Notes under the pieces: model-generated | Databases searched by the model: none | Seen by the model: the letters and a program-made list of their open reading frames with translations, nothing else | What the model was told of the DNA's origin: nothing | Program-made: the position numbers and the translations under genes | From: Lachnospiraceae bacterium | Lineage (GTDB): Bacteria > Bacillota > Clostridia > Lachnospirales > Lachnospiraceae | Direction of reading: 5' to 3' | Assembly (NCBI GenBank): GCA_910575255.1 | Contig: CAJTEM010000015.1 | Coordinates: 60,610-124,609 of the forward strand | Length of the DNA stretch: 64,000 bases | Shown: one piece after another, positions 43,909-52,581 of the stretch | How positions within the stretch are numbered: the stretch's first letter is position 1 | How the letters are laid out: each line of letters starts with the position of its first letter

Positions 43909-45315
43909 TTGCGTAAAAAGAAAAACTACCCAAAGGAGTCATCCAGATACCGGCGACCCTTAAACATTAATGTCGGAATGATCATATTTGCCATTATCTT
44001 CATCTATATGTCGTTCTGTGTTTATACTTATGTGAAAAAGGAAAAGATTCAGTTTTATGAGGTAGTGGAAGGCGATATTGTCACTGACCACAGCTATACC
44101 GGTATCATTCTGAGGCAGGAATCCGTTCAATATGCGGAACGGGCCGGATATATTCACTATTATGTGAGAGAAGGCAAACGAGCAGCTGTGGGTTCCAGAA
44201 TCTATTCCATTGATGAAACCGGAAGCCTTTCCGCTTTTCTGGAAGAGCAGGGTGAGAATAATGCGATTCTGACCAGCGATAATCTGTCGGAAATCAAACG
44301 GCAGTTATCGTCTTTTGCTATGTCTTATTCTGATTTGGATTTTGATTTGTCATATTCCCTGCGTTTGGGGCTGGATGCCTCTGTATCGGAGTATGTGAAT
44401 TTTAATACCCTGGAAAGCCTGGACAATATGACAGGACAGGCCGGAGTAATGTTCTGGCAGGTGGCAGCGCCCGCATCGGGAGTTGTATCCTATGCGATTG
44501 ACCAGTATGAAGGGATGACTGCGGAGGCGATTACGGAAGCGGATTTTGACCGTTCCGGATATTCCAGAGAAATCACAAAGGCCGGACAGCGAATTGCCTC
44601 ATCTGATGCAGTATATAAGCTGATTACCTCTGATGACTGGAGTGTTCTTTTTCCTGTTTCAGAGCTTCAGATACAGGAATATGCGGATAAAACCAGGCTT
44701 CACGTTACCTTTAATTCCCGGAATCTGGAGACAGAAGGCGCCTTCTCTTTAATTACTGGAGCTGACGGTAACACCTATGGCAAGCTGGATTTTAATCAAT
44801 ATATGGTGCAATTTATCAGTGACCGCTATGTATCCTTTGAAGTAGAGACTGAACAGGCAAGCGGGTTGAAGATTCCTTCGACTGCAGTAACCACAAAGGA
44901 ATTTTATCTGGTGCCGCCGGAATTCATATCCCAAGGCGGAGACAGCAGTGATACCGGCCTTTTGAAGGAGATTTATTCCGAGACGGGAACCTCTATTGAA
45001 TTTGTACCGGTATCTGTCTATAATTCTACAGAAGAATATTATTATATCGATATGGGGGAAAACAGCCCGGTCAAAGCCGGAGATTTTGTTGTCCGTCCGG
45101 ATTCTACAGAGCGCTACCAGATCGGGACTACGGATACCTTACAGGGAGTTTACAATATTAATAAAGGCTATGCTGTTTTTAAGCTGATTGATGTTTTGAA
45201 ATCAAATGAAGAGTATTGTACCATTCGTAAAGGGATGAGCTATGGGCTTTCTGTATATGATCATATTGTACTGGATGCCACTACCGTTGAGGAAGGGGCA
45301 TTGATTTATCGCTGA
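43909..45315 (+). CDS. HlyD-like membrane-anchored protein
   Basis: 468 residues from TTG 43909, with GGAGG 10 bases upstream. A basic N-terminus precedes one membrane span (about 22-42), and the remaining 420 residues are extracytoplasmic. Two half-lipoyl-like pieces are suggested by GYIHYYVREGKRAAVGSRIYSI and PASGVVSYAIDQYEGM, the layout of HlyD/RND adaptor proteins. There is no partner exporter nearby. Relatives in Lachnospiraceae are annotated as HlyD family efflux adaptors, and their position before yggS-sepF suggests an envelope or division role instead (inference). Confidence 0.75.
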   Translation: MRKKKNYPKESSRYRRPLNINVGMIIFAIIFIYMSFCVYTYVKKEKIQFYEVVEGDIVTDHSYTGIILRQESVQYAERAGYIHYYVREGKRAAVGSRIYSIDETGSLSAFLEEQGENNAILTSDNLSEIKRQLSSFAMSYSDLDFDLSYSLRLGLDASVSEYVNFNTLESLDNMTGQAGVMFWQVAAPASGVVSYAIDQYEGMTAEAITEADFDRSGYSREITKAGQRIASSDAVYKLITSDDWSVLFPVSELQIQEYADKTRLHVTFNSRNLETEGAFSLITGADGNTYGKLDFNQYMVQFISDRYVSFEVETEQASGLKIPSTAVTTKEFYLVPPEFISQGGDSSDTGLLKEIYSETGTSIEFVPVSVYNSTEEYYYIDMGENSPVKAGDFVVRPDSTERYQIGTTDTLQGVYNINKGYAVFKLIDVLKSNEEYCTIRKGMSYGLSVYDHIVLDATTVEEGALIYR

Positions 45316-45336
45316 AGTATGGAGGAGGATTTGGAT

Positions 45337-46026
45337 ATGAAAGAAATTGTTTCTAATCATTTGAAAGAAGTTCGCAGGAGAATGCGGGCTGCTTGCGATC
45401 GTGCAGGGAGAGAGATTCCTGAGATCACCTTGATTGCTGTCAGTAAAACAAAGCCTCTGGAAGCATTGCAGGCTGCTTATGCATGCGATGTACGGGATTT
45501 TGGTGAGAATAAAGTGCAGGAGATTCTTCAAAAAGCTCCTCGGATGCCAAAGGATGCCCGGTTTCACATGATCGGACATTTGCAGAGAAATAAAGTCCGT
45601 CAGGTGCTTCCTTATGTAACGATGATTCATTCTGTTGATTCTCTTCGGCTTGCTGAAACAATTGAACAGGAAGCTTGCCGCCTGGACAAAATTGTGGATA
45701 TCTTGTTAGAGGTAAATGTGGCAGGAGAAGAAAGCAAGTTCGGTTTTGCTCCGGATGAAGTTTTGAAAGCAGTGCAGCAAATCGGATGTTTTTCTCATGT
45801 TCATATTTGCGGACTGATGACAATTGCGCCTTTTGTCGAGAATTCTGAACAAAATCGTCCTGTTTTTCAAAAATTATTTCAATTATCTGTTGACATTAAA
45901 GGAAAAAACATTGATAATGTTAATATGAGCGTCCTCTCTATGGGCATGACCGGAGACTATGAGGTTGCAATAGAGGAGGGAGCCACCATGATTAGAGTTG
46001 GCACTGGTATCTTTGGTGCCAGATAA
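45337..46026 (+). CDS. YggS-family PLP homeostasis protein
   Basis: 229 residues from ATG 45337, because GGAGGAGG lies 8 bases upstream; an ATG at 45319 would place that site inside the gene. The PLP lysine is in AVSKTKPLEAL, followed by DFGENKVQEI, HMIGHLQRNK and GMTGDYEVAIEEGATMIRVGTGIFG, all hallmarks. The family binds PLP and balances vitamin B6 pools without known catalysis. Placement next to sepF is conserved in Gram-positive bacteria. Confidence 0.96.
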   Translation: MKEIVSNHLKEVRRRMRAACDRAGREIPEITLIAVSKTKPLEALQAAYACDVRDFGENKVQEILQKAPRMPKDARFHMIGHLQRNKVRQVLPYVTMIHSVDSLRLAETIEQEACRLDKIVDILLEVNVAGEESKFGFAPDEVLKAVQQIGCFSHVHICGLMTIAPFVENSEQNRPVFQKLFQLSVDIKGKNIDNVNMSVLSMGMTGDYEVAIEEGATMIRVGTGIFGAR

Positions 46027-46046
46027 GAAATGGAGAGTAGGTAAGT

Positions 46047-46541
46047 ATGAGCCTGATAAGCAGACTGATGGATTTGACGCGACTGAACGACGACGAGGAT
46101 GACGAGTACTTTGGACCAGAAGATGATTATGAACAGGACAGGCCAAACAGAAGAAATACGTACAATGATGATATAGATGATGAGGAAGAAGAGCCAAGAC
46201 CACGCTTCTTCTCCCGATCTTCGTCAAAGGTAGTTCCGATGCGGAAACCCATGCAGGTTTCCATGATTCGGCCGACTTCCATTGAAGATGCCAGAGTGAT
46301 CTGCGATTTCTTGCTTGCAGATAAAGCAGTGGTACTCAATATGGAGGGGATTCATACAGAAGTTGCCCAGAGAATTATTGACTTTACTTCTGGTGCCACT
46401 TATTCCATGAATGGGAATCTTCAGAAGATATCCAGCTATATTTTTATTGCCACTCCGGAATCTGTGGAACTGTCCGGGGATTTTCAGGAACTTTTAGATG
46501 GCAATCATCTGGATGTTTCAGGAATGAATATTCGTCTATGA
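46047..46541 (+). CDS. sepF: Cell division protein SepF
   Basis: 164 residues. An N-terminal membrane-binding helix (MSLISRLMDLTRL) is followed by an acidic, disordered linker (about 14-50) and the SepF core (KVVPMRKPMQVSMIRPTSIEDARVI, VVLNMEG, RIIDFTSGATYSMNGNLQKIS). SepF anchors FtsZ filaments to the membrane and bends the septum. It follows yggS after 20 bases, as in other Firmicutes. Confidence 0.96.
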   Translation: MSLISRLMDLTRLNDDEDDEYFGPEDDYEQDRPNRRNTYNDDIDDEEEEPRPRFFSRSSSKVVPMRKPMQVSMIRPTSIEDARVICDFLLADKAVVLNMEGIHTEVAQRIIDFTSGATYSMNGNLQKISSYIFIATPESVELSGDFQELLDGNHLDVSGMNIRL

Positions 46542-46721
46542 CACAGTGGGATAACAGGATGAAAAGGGATACAAGTTTACAATTGGGGTTACAAAGGAAG
46601 AAGCAGACGATTTTCCAATGATTCTCCGGAAGATTGTTTGCTTTCTTAATTTTACCCTCAATGAACCATGAGTGTTCCCTTGTTTTCTGAGGAGAGCATT
46701 GGGAGATAAGAGGAGGAAGCA

Positions 46722-47825
46722 ATGTCTGACAGAATTACCGTTCACAGGGACGGAAAAAATATCTATGAGATTGTGCTGGAGAATTCTTTCGATTATTTGG
46801 GAGAGGAGATTCTCCGGCTGGGAAGCGAAGGCAGAAAGTTGTGTGTGGTGACAGACAGCAATGTAGCTGCATGGTATTTGAAGCCTGTACAAGAACAGCT
46901 GAGTTCTGTCTGCCTAAGAGTTGATTCTTTTGTTTTTCCGGCAGGGGAGGAGCAAAAAAATCTGGATACGGTTCGGGAGTTGTATCGGGAACTGATTCAG
47001 AAGCATTATGATCGTAAGGATTTTCTGATTGCTCTGGGAGGCGGCGTAACCGGAGATCTCTGCGGATATGCCGCAGCAACCTATTTGCGCGGAATCCGTT
47101 TTATTCAGATTCCCACAACCCTGCTTTCCCAGGTGGACAGCAGCATCGGTGGAAAAACCGGAGTGGATTTTGACTCTTATAAGAATATGGTAGGTGCTTT
47201 CCATATGCCGACATTGGTGTATACTAATACGGCAGCTCTGCAGACGCTGAGCGACGAGCAATACGCCTCTGGTATGGGAGAGATTATCAAACACGGTTTA
47301 ATCAAAAGCAGGAATTATTATGAATGGATAGACAGCCATCGGGAGGCGATCCTCCGTCGGGACGCGGATACCTGCCGTACCATGATTCTGGAAAGCGATA
47401 AGATCAAACGTGAAATCGTGGAACGCGACCCTTTGGAACAGGGAGAGCGTGCCTTGTTGAATTTGGGACATACTTTGGGGCACGCGATTGAAAAACGGAT
47501 GGGTTTTCAGTTGCTTCATGGTCAATGCGTGGCTTTGGGCTGTGTCGGTGCGGCTTATCTCTCGGCCAGACGAGGTTATCTTTCGATGGAGGAAGTACAG
47601 AGGCTCTGTCGAATGCTGCTGGGTTTCGGACTTCCGATTTCCCTGCAGGGGATGTCATTAGATCCCGAAGCTATTTTATCGGCTACCAGGAGCGATAAAA
47701 AGATGGATTCCGGCATGATTCAATTTGTTTTACTGCGCCAGATCGGAGAAGCTGTTATCGATCGTACCGTCAGTGATGAAGAGTTAATCGATACCATATT
47801 GTGGCTTTCAGGAGGCAATCTATGA
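46722..47825 (+). CDS. aroB: 3-dehydroquinate synthase
   Basis: 367 residues; GAGGAGG lies 8 bases upstream of the ATG. It converts DAHP to 3-dehydroquinate in the shikimate pathway using NAD+ and a divalent metal. Typical stretches are ALGGGVTGDLCGYAA, PTTLLSQVDSSIGGKTGVD, the SGMGEIIKHGLI segment and LNLGHTLGHAIE, which supply the metal ligands. The 180 bases before it hold no gene that I can see. Its stop overlaps the lspA start. Confidence 0.97.
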   Translation: MSDRITVHRDGKNIYEIVLENSFDYLGEEILRLGSEGRKLCVVTDSNVAAWYLKPVQEQLSSVCLRVDSFVFPAGEEQKNLDTVRELYRELIQKHYDRKDFLIALGGGVTGDLCGYAAATYLRGIRFIQIPTTLLSQVDSSIGGKTGVDFDSYKNMVGAFHMPTLVYTNTAALQTLSDEQYASGMGEIIKHGLIKSRNYYEWIDSHREAILRRDADTCRTMILESDKIKREIVERDPLEQGERALLNLGHTLGHAIEKRMGFQLLHGQCVALGCVGAAYLSARRGYLSMEEVQRLCRMLLGFGLPISLQGMSLDPEAILSATRSDKKMDSGMIQFVLLRQIGEAVIDRTVSDEELIDTILWLSGGNL

Positions 47826-48382
47826 ATATACCTCGGAAGAATCGGAACAGGATGATGAATCTGGTGATCTGGGCAATGATTTCCTGGCTTCTCGTATTGC
47901 TGGATCAATATACCAAATATCTGGCTGTTCTTCATTTAAAGGGGCAGAATCCCCTGGTGCTCTGGAGCGGGGTGTTTGAATTCTTCTATTCCGAGAATCG
48001 CGGGGCTGCCTTTGGCATGCTGCAGGGGAGGCAGGTATTCTTTTTTGTGATTGGAATTCTCGTTCTGACAGCAGCCGCCTATTCCATGTGGCAGCTTCCT
48101 TCCTGGAGAGATCCCCATTATTGTTGGCTTGCACTCTGCATCATTCTGATTACTGCAGGAGCGGTCGGTAACATGGTTGACCGCATCGTTCAGGGCTATG
48201 TTGTGGATTTCCTGTATTTCCGGCTGATCGATTTTCCGATCTTCAATGTGGCGGATATCTATGTTACCACAGCTACTGCGGCATTATTTCTGCTGATGAT
48301 GTTTTATTATACGGATGAGGATTTGGAAATATTTCATTTTATGAGAAAAGCCAAAAAGGACAAAGGAGGAGATCTGTCGTGA
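47822..48382 (+). CDS. lspA: Lipoprotein signal peptidase (signal peptidase II)
   Basis: 186 residues from ATG 47822 (AGGAGG upstream; ATGA overlap with aroB). Four membrane spans are visible. The two catalytic aspartates sit in GAVGNMVDRI and FNVADIYV. The enzyme cleaves prolipoprotein signal peptides after lipidation and would process the several lipoproteins of this window. rluD overlaps its end. Confidence 0.95.
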   Translation: MNIPRKNRNRMMNLVIWAMISWLLVLLDQYTKYLAVLHLKGQNPLVLWSGVFEFFYSENRGAAFGMLQGRQVFFFVIGILVLTAAAYSMWQLPSWRDPHYCWLALCIILITAGAVGNMVDRIVQGYVVDFLYFRLIDFPIFNVADIYVTTATAALFLLMMFYYTDEDLEIFHFMRKAKKDKGGDLS

Positions 48383-49284
48383 TACGGCATATCCTTGTAG
48401 AAGACACGGATGGGATACGGATTGATCGTTATTTGAGTGAATATTATACTGATTTTTCCCGTTCCTATCTCCAGAAGCTTCTGAAGGATGGCGGGGTATT
48501 GGTTGACGGGAAAATCGTCAAAAGCAACTATAAGGTATCATCGGGTGAGCGGATTCTTATGGAGATACCAGAAGCAGTAGAGCCCAAAATTCTGCCAGAG
48601 GAGATTGCATTGGATATTCTTTATGAGGATGCCGATATCATTTTGGTAAATAAGCCCAAAGGGATGGTGGTTCATCCAGCTGCAGGTCATGACTCCGGTA
48701 CACTGGTGAATGCTCTTTTGGCACATTGCGGGGATCTTTCCGGAATCAACGGAGTGCTTCGGCCCGGTATTGTCCACCGTATAGACCGTGATACGACAGG
48801 GGTTCTGGTAGCCTGTAAAAACGATACCGCACACAATGCAATTGCTGAACAGCTAAAGGTTCATTCCATTACGCGGGTATACTTTGCGATTGTTCATGGA
48901 AGAATCTCTGAAGATGAGGGTACGATTGATGCACCGATCGGGCGTCATCCCACAGATCGCAAGAAGATGAGCATCAATGAGAAAAACGGCAAGCCTGCTG
49001 TCACCCATTATCATGTCCTGCAAAGGTCGGAACGTTTCACCTATCTGGAATGCCGTCTGGAAACCGGACGTACGCATCAGATTCGGGTTCATATGGCATC
49101 TGCCGGTCATCCTCTGCTGGGCGATAGCGTCTATGGGCCGGCTCATTGTCCTTATCCGGGACTCCAGGGACAAACCCTTCATGCAGGTATCCTTGGCCTC
49201 ATTCATCCACGTACAGGGGAATACCTGGAGGTACAGGCACCTTTGCCGCAATATTTTATGGAGCTACTGCAAAAACTGTTTTAA
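48379..49284 (+). CDS. RluA/RluD-family pseudouridine synthase
   Basis: 301 residues from GTG 48379, with AAAGGAGGAG upstream. An N-terminal S4 RNA-binding domain (about 13-75) is followed by the catalytic domain with GIVHRIDRDTTGVLV, where the aspartate is the nucleophile, and the closing LETGRTHQIRVHMASAGHPLLGD region. By family it modifies 23S rRNA uridines; the exact target is not fixed by sequence. The arrangement lspA-rluD is common. Confidence 0.95.
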   Translation: MIRHILVEDTDGIRIDRYLSEYYTDFSRSYLQKLLKDGGVLVDGKIVKSNYKVSSGERILMEIPEAVEPKILPEEIALDILYEDADIILVNKPKGMVVHPAAGHDSGTLVNALLAHCGDLSGINGVLRPGIVHRIDRDTTGVLVACKNDTAHNAIAEQLKVHSITRVYFAIVHGRISEDEGTIDAPIGRHPTDRKKMSINEKNGKPAVTHYHVLQRSERFTYLECRLETGRTHQIRVHMASAGHPLLGDSVYGPAHCPYPGLQGQTLHAGILGLIHPRTGEYLEVQAPLPQYFMELLQKLF

Positions 49285-49415
49285 AATAAAGAATCAAAAT
49301 AGATAGATTTTTTGCCTTTATTTATATACTTTTCAGAAATTTTAGTGTATAATAGTAATATCGGATCGATGATTTTCTATTAAGTTAAGAATTGCTGAAA
49401 GGAGAAGGGATATCT

Positions 49416-50057
49416 ATGAAGGATCATCTGGTTATTACTATTGGAAGACAGTGTGGCAGCGGTGGCAGACGCATCGGTGAGACGATTGCGGAACGGCTGG
49501 GAGTTAAGTGTTATGATAAGGAATTACTGACATTGGCAGCCAAAAACAGCGGGCTGTGCGAAGAACTCTTTGAGACCCATGATGAGAAGCCTACCAGCAG
49601 TTTTCTTTATTCTCTGGTAATGGATACCTATTCTATGGGGTATTCGAATTCTGCTTATCTGGATATGCCGCTTAATCATAAGATTTTTCTGGCACAGTTT
49701 GATACTATCAAAAAGCTGGCAGAAGAGGAATCTTGTGTGATGGTTGGGCGATGCGCCGATTATGCCCTGGCAGAATATCCTAATGTTGTCAATGTCTTTA
49801 TTACTGGTAATGACGAGGACAGAATCGCCTATCTGACCGAGCGCTATAAAGTAGACCCGACTAAGGCAAAGGATATTATGGTAAAGACCGACAAAAAGCG
49901 AGCCAGCTATTATAACTATTATTCCAGTAAAAAATGGGGAGACTCCCGGAGCTATGATCTGTGCATCAATAGCAGTGCTGTGGGTATCGATGGGGCTGTG
50001 GATATCATTCTCGAGCTGGCGAAGGTAAAACGCGCCTGGGTCGGAGAGAAAAAATAA
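49416..50057 (+). CDS. Cytidylate-kinase-like family protein
   Basis: 213 residues from ATG 49416, with AAAGGAG 10 bases upstream. It opens with VITIGRQCGSGGRRIGE, a P-loop variant (GxxxSGG type) of the PF13189 cytidylate-kinase-like family, followed by ERLGVKCYDKELL. It lacks the full CMP-binding domain of genuine Cmk, and its substrate is unknown. A TATAAT at 49348-49353 suggests its own promoter, but the -35 is weak. A terminator follows. Confidence 0.88.
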   Translation: MKDHLVITIGRQCGSGGRRIGETIAERLGVKCYDKELLTLAAKNSGLCEELFETHDEKPTSSFLYSLVMDTYSMGYSNSAYLDMPLNHKIFLAQFDTIKKLAEEESCVMVGRCADYALAEYPNVVNVFITGNDEDRIAYLTERYKVDPTKAKDIMVKTDKKRASYYNYYSSKKWGDSRSYDLCINSSAVGIDGAVDIILELAKVKRAWVGEKK

Positions 50058-50084
50058 AAGTAAAAGCAGAAAACTATAATAACG

Positions 50085-50126
50085 GGCGGTTTTGTATGCA
50101 AAGAGCAGCAAAACCGCCTGTGTTTT
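50085..50126. terminator. Rho-independent terminator between convergent genes
   Basis: GGCGGTTTTG (50085-50094) pairs perfectly with CAAAACCGCC (50109-50118), followed by TGTGTTTTTC on the plus strand. It ends the aroB-to-kinase series and may also serve lexA from the other side. Confidence 0.85.
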
Positions 50127-50150
50127 TCAAAATTCCAGATCAGACGAAAC

Positions 50151-50765
50151 CTACATCAGACGAAACAGGCCCACCACCTTGCCAAGAATATTCAGCTCTG
50201 AGACAATGATCGGCTCCATAGCGTCATTCTCCGGCTGAAGACGATAATGTCCTTCTTCCTTATAAAAACGCTTTACAGTGGCGGAATCTTCAATCAGAGC
50301 GACCACAATATCTCCGTTACGTGCATCACTTGTCTGCTCAACAATAATCTGATCCCCTTCCAGAATTCCAGCATTAATCATGCTCTCTCCCTTGACCCGG
50401 AGCATAAAGGTCTGCGAATTGGGGAGCATATTAGCCGGAACAGGAAAATAATCTTCCACATTCTCCTCTGCCAAAATGGGCTGTCCGGCAGCAACCGTGC
50501 CAATGACCGGTACCTGTACCATCTCTCGTCTGGTAAGTCCAAATGTATCATCAAGGATCTCCATTGCTCTCGGCTTGGTTGGATCCCGGCGGATGAAGCC
50601 ATTCCGTTCCAGTGTCTCCAAATGGGAGTGTACGGAAGAGGTGGACTTCAGATGGACAGCCTCACAAATCTCCCGCACGGTGGGCGGATATCCCTTCCCC
50701 AGAATGGTATCTTTAATATATTGTAATATTTCCTGCTGCTTGGATGTGATCTTTCCCTGGCTCAT
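50151..50765 (-). CDS. lexA: SOS repressor LexA
   Basis: 204 residues from the ATG at 50765, with GGGAGG upstream; a longer in-frame extension lacks a ribosome-binding site. The N-terminal winged helix has [24 protein letters not shown]. The C-terminal self-cleaving domain has the scissile A93-G94, S128 (GESM) and K165 (ATVKRF). RecA filaments trigger cleavage after DNA damage. It diverges from yneA over a region with three LexA-like boxes, so it should control itself and yneA. Confidence 0.97.
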   Translation of the reverse strand: MSQGKITSKQQEILQYIKDTILGKGYPPTVREICEAVHLKSTSSVHSHLETLERNGFIRRDPTKPRAMEILDDTFGLTRREMVQVPVIGTVAAGQPILAEENVEDYFPVPANMLPNSQTFMLRVKGESMINAGILEGDQIIVEQTSDARNGDIVVALIEDSATVKRFYKEEGHYRLQPENDAMEPIIVSELNILGKVVGLFRLM

Positions 50766-50860
50766 GCTTTTCCTCCCGGAATATAGAATTGGAAACCGCA
50801 TCATAAAATCCTGATGTCTCTTTTCCATGATATTATACTAACATAGGTTTGGAGAAAAAG

Positions 50861-50874
50861 CAAACTTTTGTTCG
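50861..50874 (-). promoter_or_regulatory. LexA box A (lexA side)
   Basis: Read on the minus strand, CGAACAAAAGTTTG differs by one base from the Gram-positive LexA site CGAAC-N4-GTTCG. It lies just upstream of a minus-strand TATAAT (50837-50832), which probably serves lexA. Confidence 0.8.
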
Positions 50875-50891
50875 GAAAATTTTAAAAAACA

Positions 50892-50920
50892 TTGACAAAC
50901 ACACGTTCGGATATTATAAT
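50892..50920 (+). promoter_or_regulatory. yneA promoter with embedded LexA box B
   Basis: TTGACA (50892-50897), 17 bases and TATAAT (50915-50920) form a consensus sigma-A promoter. CAAACACACGTTCG (50896-50909) overlaps the -35 and spacer and differs by one base from CGAAC-N4-GTTCG. Bound LexA would block polymerase directly. Confidence 0.85.
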
Positions 50921-50934
50921 AGCAATACGAATTC

Positions 50935-50948
50935 CAAACGTGCGTTTG
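50935..50948 (+). promoter_or_regulatory. LexA box C (downstream of the yneA start site)
   Basis: CAAACGTGCGTTTG has both arms of the site with a symmetric change at the second and thirteenth positions. It lies 15 bases after the -10 and would act as a roadblock or cooperative site. Confidence 0.65.
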
Positions 50949-51017
50949 CTTCAATACGGATTTGCTTCGAGTGAAAAGAGAAGAGAAACCGACACATAAA
51001 GCAGAGGGGGTATCAGT

Positions 51018-51467
51018 ATGGAGATGAGCCTGAGAGCAGACAGGAGAGCAGAGTGGGAGAACAGCTGTCCGAGACGGTTTATCAGTCAGCCGGACAGCAG
51101 ACATGTCAGCCAGCGGATTGCCGGCCGACGGATCATGTATATTGCCATGGAGCGAAGAGCCCGGCGCAGAAAGATTCGCAAGATCATGGTTGCCTTTCTG
51201 ATGACACTTGCTTTTATTACCGGTTTTTTCGGCCGCACTCTTTTTGATGCTTATGCCAGAGAGGAGAGCAGTGAAGAGCTCTCACGTTACTATACCAGTA
51301 TTCAGATAAGGCCGGGAGACAATCTTTGGAAGATTGCCGAACGCTATGCAGAGGGGGCCGGTTACACGGCAGCCGAGTATGTCGAAGAGCTGAAGCGTAT
51401 GAATCGGCTGCAGGACGGACAGGTACATTCCGGGGAATATTTAACGATAGTTTATCTTGCAGAGTAG
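51018..51467 (+). CDS. yneA: YneA-like SOS cell division inhibitor with LysM domain
   Basis: 149 residues. A basic N-terminal region (about 1-55) precedes one membrane span (KIMVAFLMTLAFITGFFG) and an extracytoplasmic LysM domain (IQIRPGDNLWKIAERYA to SGEYLTIVYL) that binds peptidoglycan. In B. subtilis YneA is expressed when LexA is cleaved and delays division. The N-terminus is longer than in Bacillus YneA; ATGs at 51018 and 51024 are both usable after AGAGGGGG. The position divergent from lexA and the LexA boxes support the assignment. Confidence 0.85.
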   Translation: MEMSLRADRRAEWENSCPRRFISQPDSRHVSQRIAGRRIMYIAMERRARRRKIRKIMVAFLMTLAFITGFFGRTLFDAYAREESSEELSRYYTSIQIRPGDNLWKIAERYAEGAGYTAAEYVEELKRMNRLQDGQVHSGEYLTIVYLAE

Positions 51468-51474
51468 AAGTGAT

Positions 51475-52530
51475 TTAACGTTTTTCCCGCAGACGCACGG
51501 CATTTCGGGCGCTCCGGCGTCGTTCATCCTCCAAAGCAGCATAGTGCTTTTTTGTGGTGTTCACATCAGAGTGTCCCAGTACGTCTGCTACCAGATAGAT
51601 GTCTCCTGTTTCGCGATACAGATTGGTCCCATAAGTGCTTCTCAGTTTGTGTGGAGTGATTTTCTTCAAAGGCGTTACGATCTTTGCATATTTTTTTACC
51701 AGATTTTCCACGCTACGGACATGAATCCGTTTTCGTTGCAGAGATAAGAAGAGCGCATGCTCGCTGCCCGGTTCGGCATCGATCCCAAAACGCTCATCCA
51801 GATAATCCTGCAGGGCATCTTCGACCTCCACGCCAAAATAGACGGTTACTTCTTTCCCTCCTTTTCGATGAATATGGATGCCGCCATTTTTGAAGTCCAC
51901 ATCTTCGATATCCAGCCCTACACATTCCGAGACACGGATACCAGTACCTAAAAGAAGGGTCAGAAGCGCCAGGTCACGTACTTTGGTTTTATTATGGAAT
52001 GCTTTTTGCTTATCTGTCAGATTTTCCCCTTGTTCCACTTCGTCCAGAAGCAGGGCAACCTCATCCACATCCAGACGGATGATTTCTTTTTCATGCAGCT
52101 TCGGCATTTGAACCAAGGCTGCCGGATTATTCTGGATTTTTTCACTGCGATAGAAATAATTATAGAAACTCTTCAAAGAAGATATTTTTCTCATAATTCC
52201 ACGTTCTTTGTTGACGATTTCCTGATTATTTCCATTGAAGCGGTATTTCAGATATTCCATGTATTCTTCCAGATCGTTTAAGGTAAGCTGTTCCAGGGTT
52301 GTCAGGTCTATGGAAGTTCGCTCTTTGTCCCGAAATACCGGATTTTCCCTGATAAGAAAATCAAAAAAAACATGTAGATCGTAAGCATAGGCGATTCGTG
52401 TTCTGGAGGATGTCCGCGGTTCAATTCCTCGAAAAAAGTCAACACAAAAAGGGGGAAGCTCTTTAATCAGGGCTCTCAGTTTTTGAATGTTTTCAATATC
52501 CTTTTGCTCATGGTAGGCTAATTGGCTCAC
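51475..52530 (-). CDS. Tyrosine recombinase, XerC/D-like
   Basis: 351 residues with an N-terminal SAM-like core-binding domain (about 20-150) and a catalytic domain with every expected residue: Arg in GTGIRVSE, Lys in HRKGGKEV, His-x-x-Arg in PHKLRS, His in LGHSD and the nucleophile Tyr in KKHYA. There are no phage or transposon genes around it, so it looks like a resident chromosomal recombinase rather than part of an element. CAGGAG precedes the start. It follows the TtcA-like gene by 51 bases on the same strand and converges with yneA with only 7 bases between stops. Confidence 0.92.
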   Translation of the reverse strand: MSQLAYHEQKDIENIQKLRALIKELPPFCVDFFRGIEPRTSSRTRIAYAYDLHVFFDFLIRENPVFRDKERTSIDLTTLEQLTLNDLEEYMEYLKYRFNGNNQEIVNKERGIMRKISSLKSFYNYFYRSEKIQNNPAALVQMPKLHEKEIIRLDVDEVALLLDEVEQGENLTDKQKAFHNKTKVRDLALLTLLLGTGIRVSECVGLDIEDVDFKNGGIHIHRKGGKEVTVYFGVEVEDALQDYLDERFGIDAEPGSEHALFLSLQRKRIHVRSVENLVKKYAKIVTPLKKITPHKLRSTYGTNLYRETGDIYLVADVLGHSDVNTTKKHYAALEDERRRSARNAVRLREKR

Positions 52531-52581
52531 TATATTTCTCCTGTCACATTACAGACTTATATTTTACAGAATTATTTCGTA

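Noticed and set aside
43909..45315. HlyD-like protein as part of a multidrug or toxin exporter
   Set aside because: No ABC, RND or MFS exporter lies nearby; the genes around it are for division and PLP balance.
51475..52530. Prophage or integrative element with its integrase
   Set aside because: Every neighbour is a housekeeping gene and there are no structural, replication or excision genes nor flanking direct repeats that I could see.
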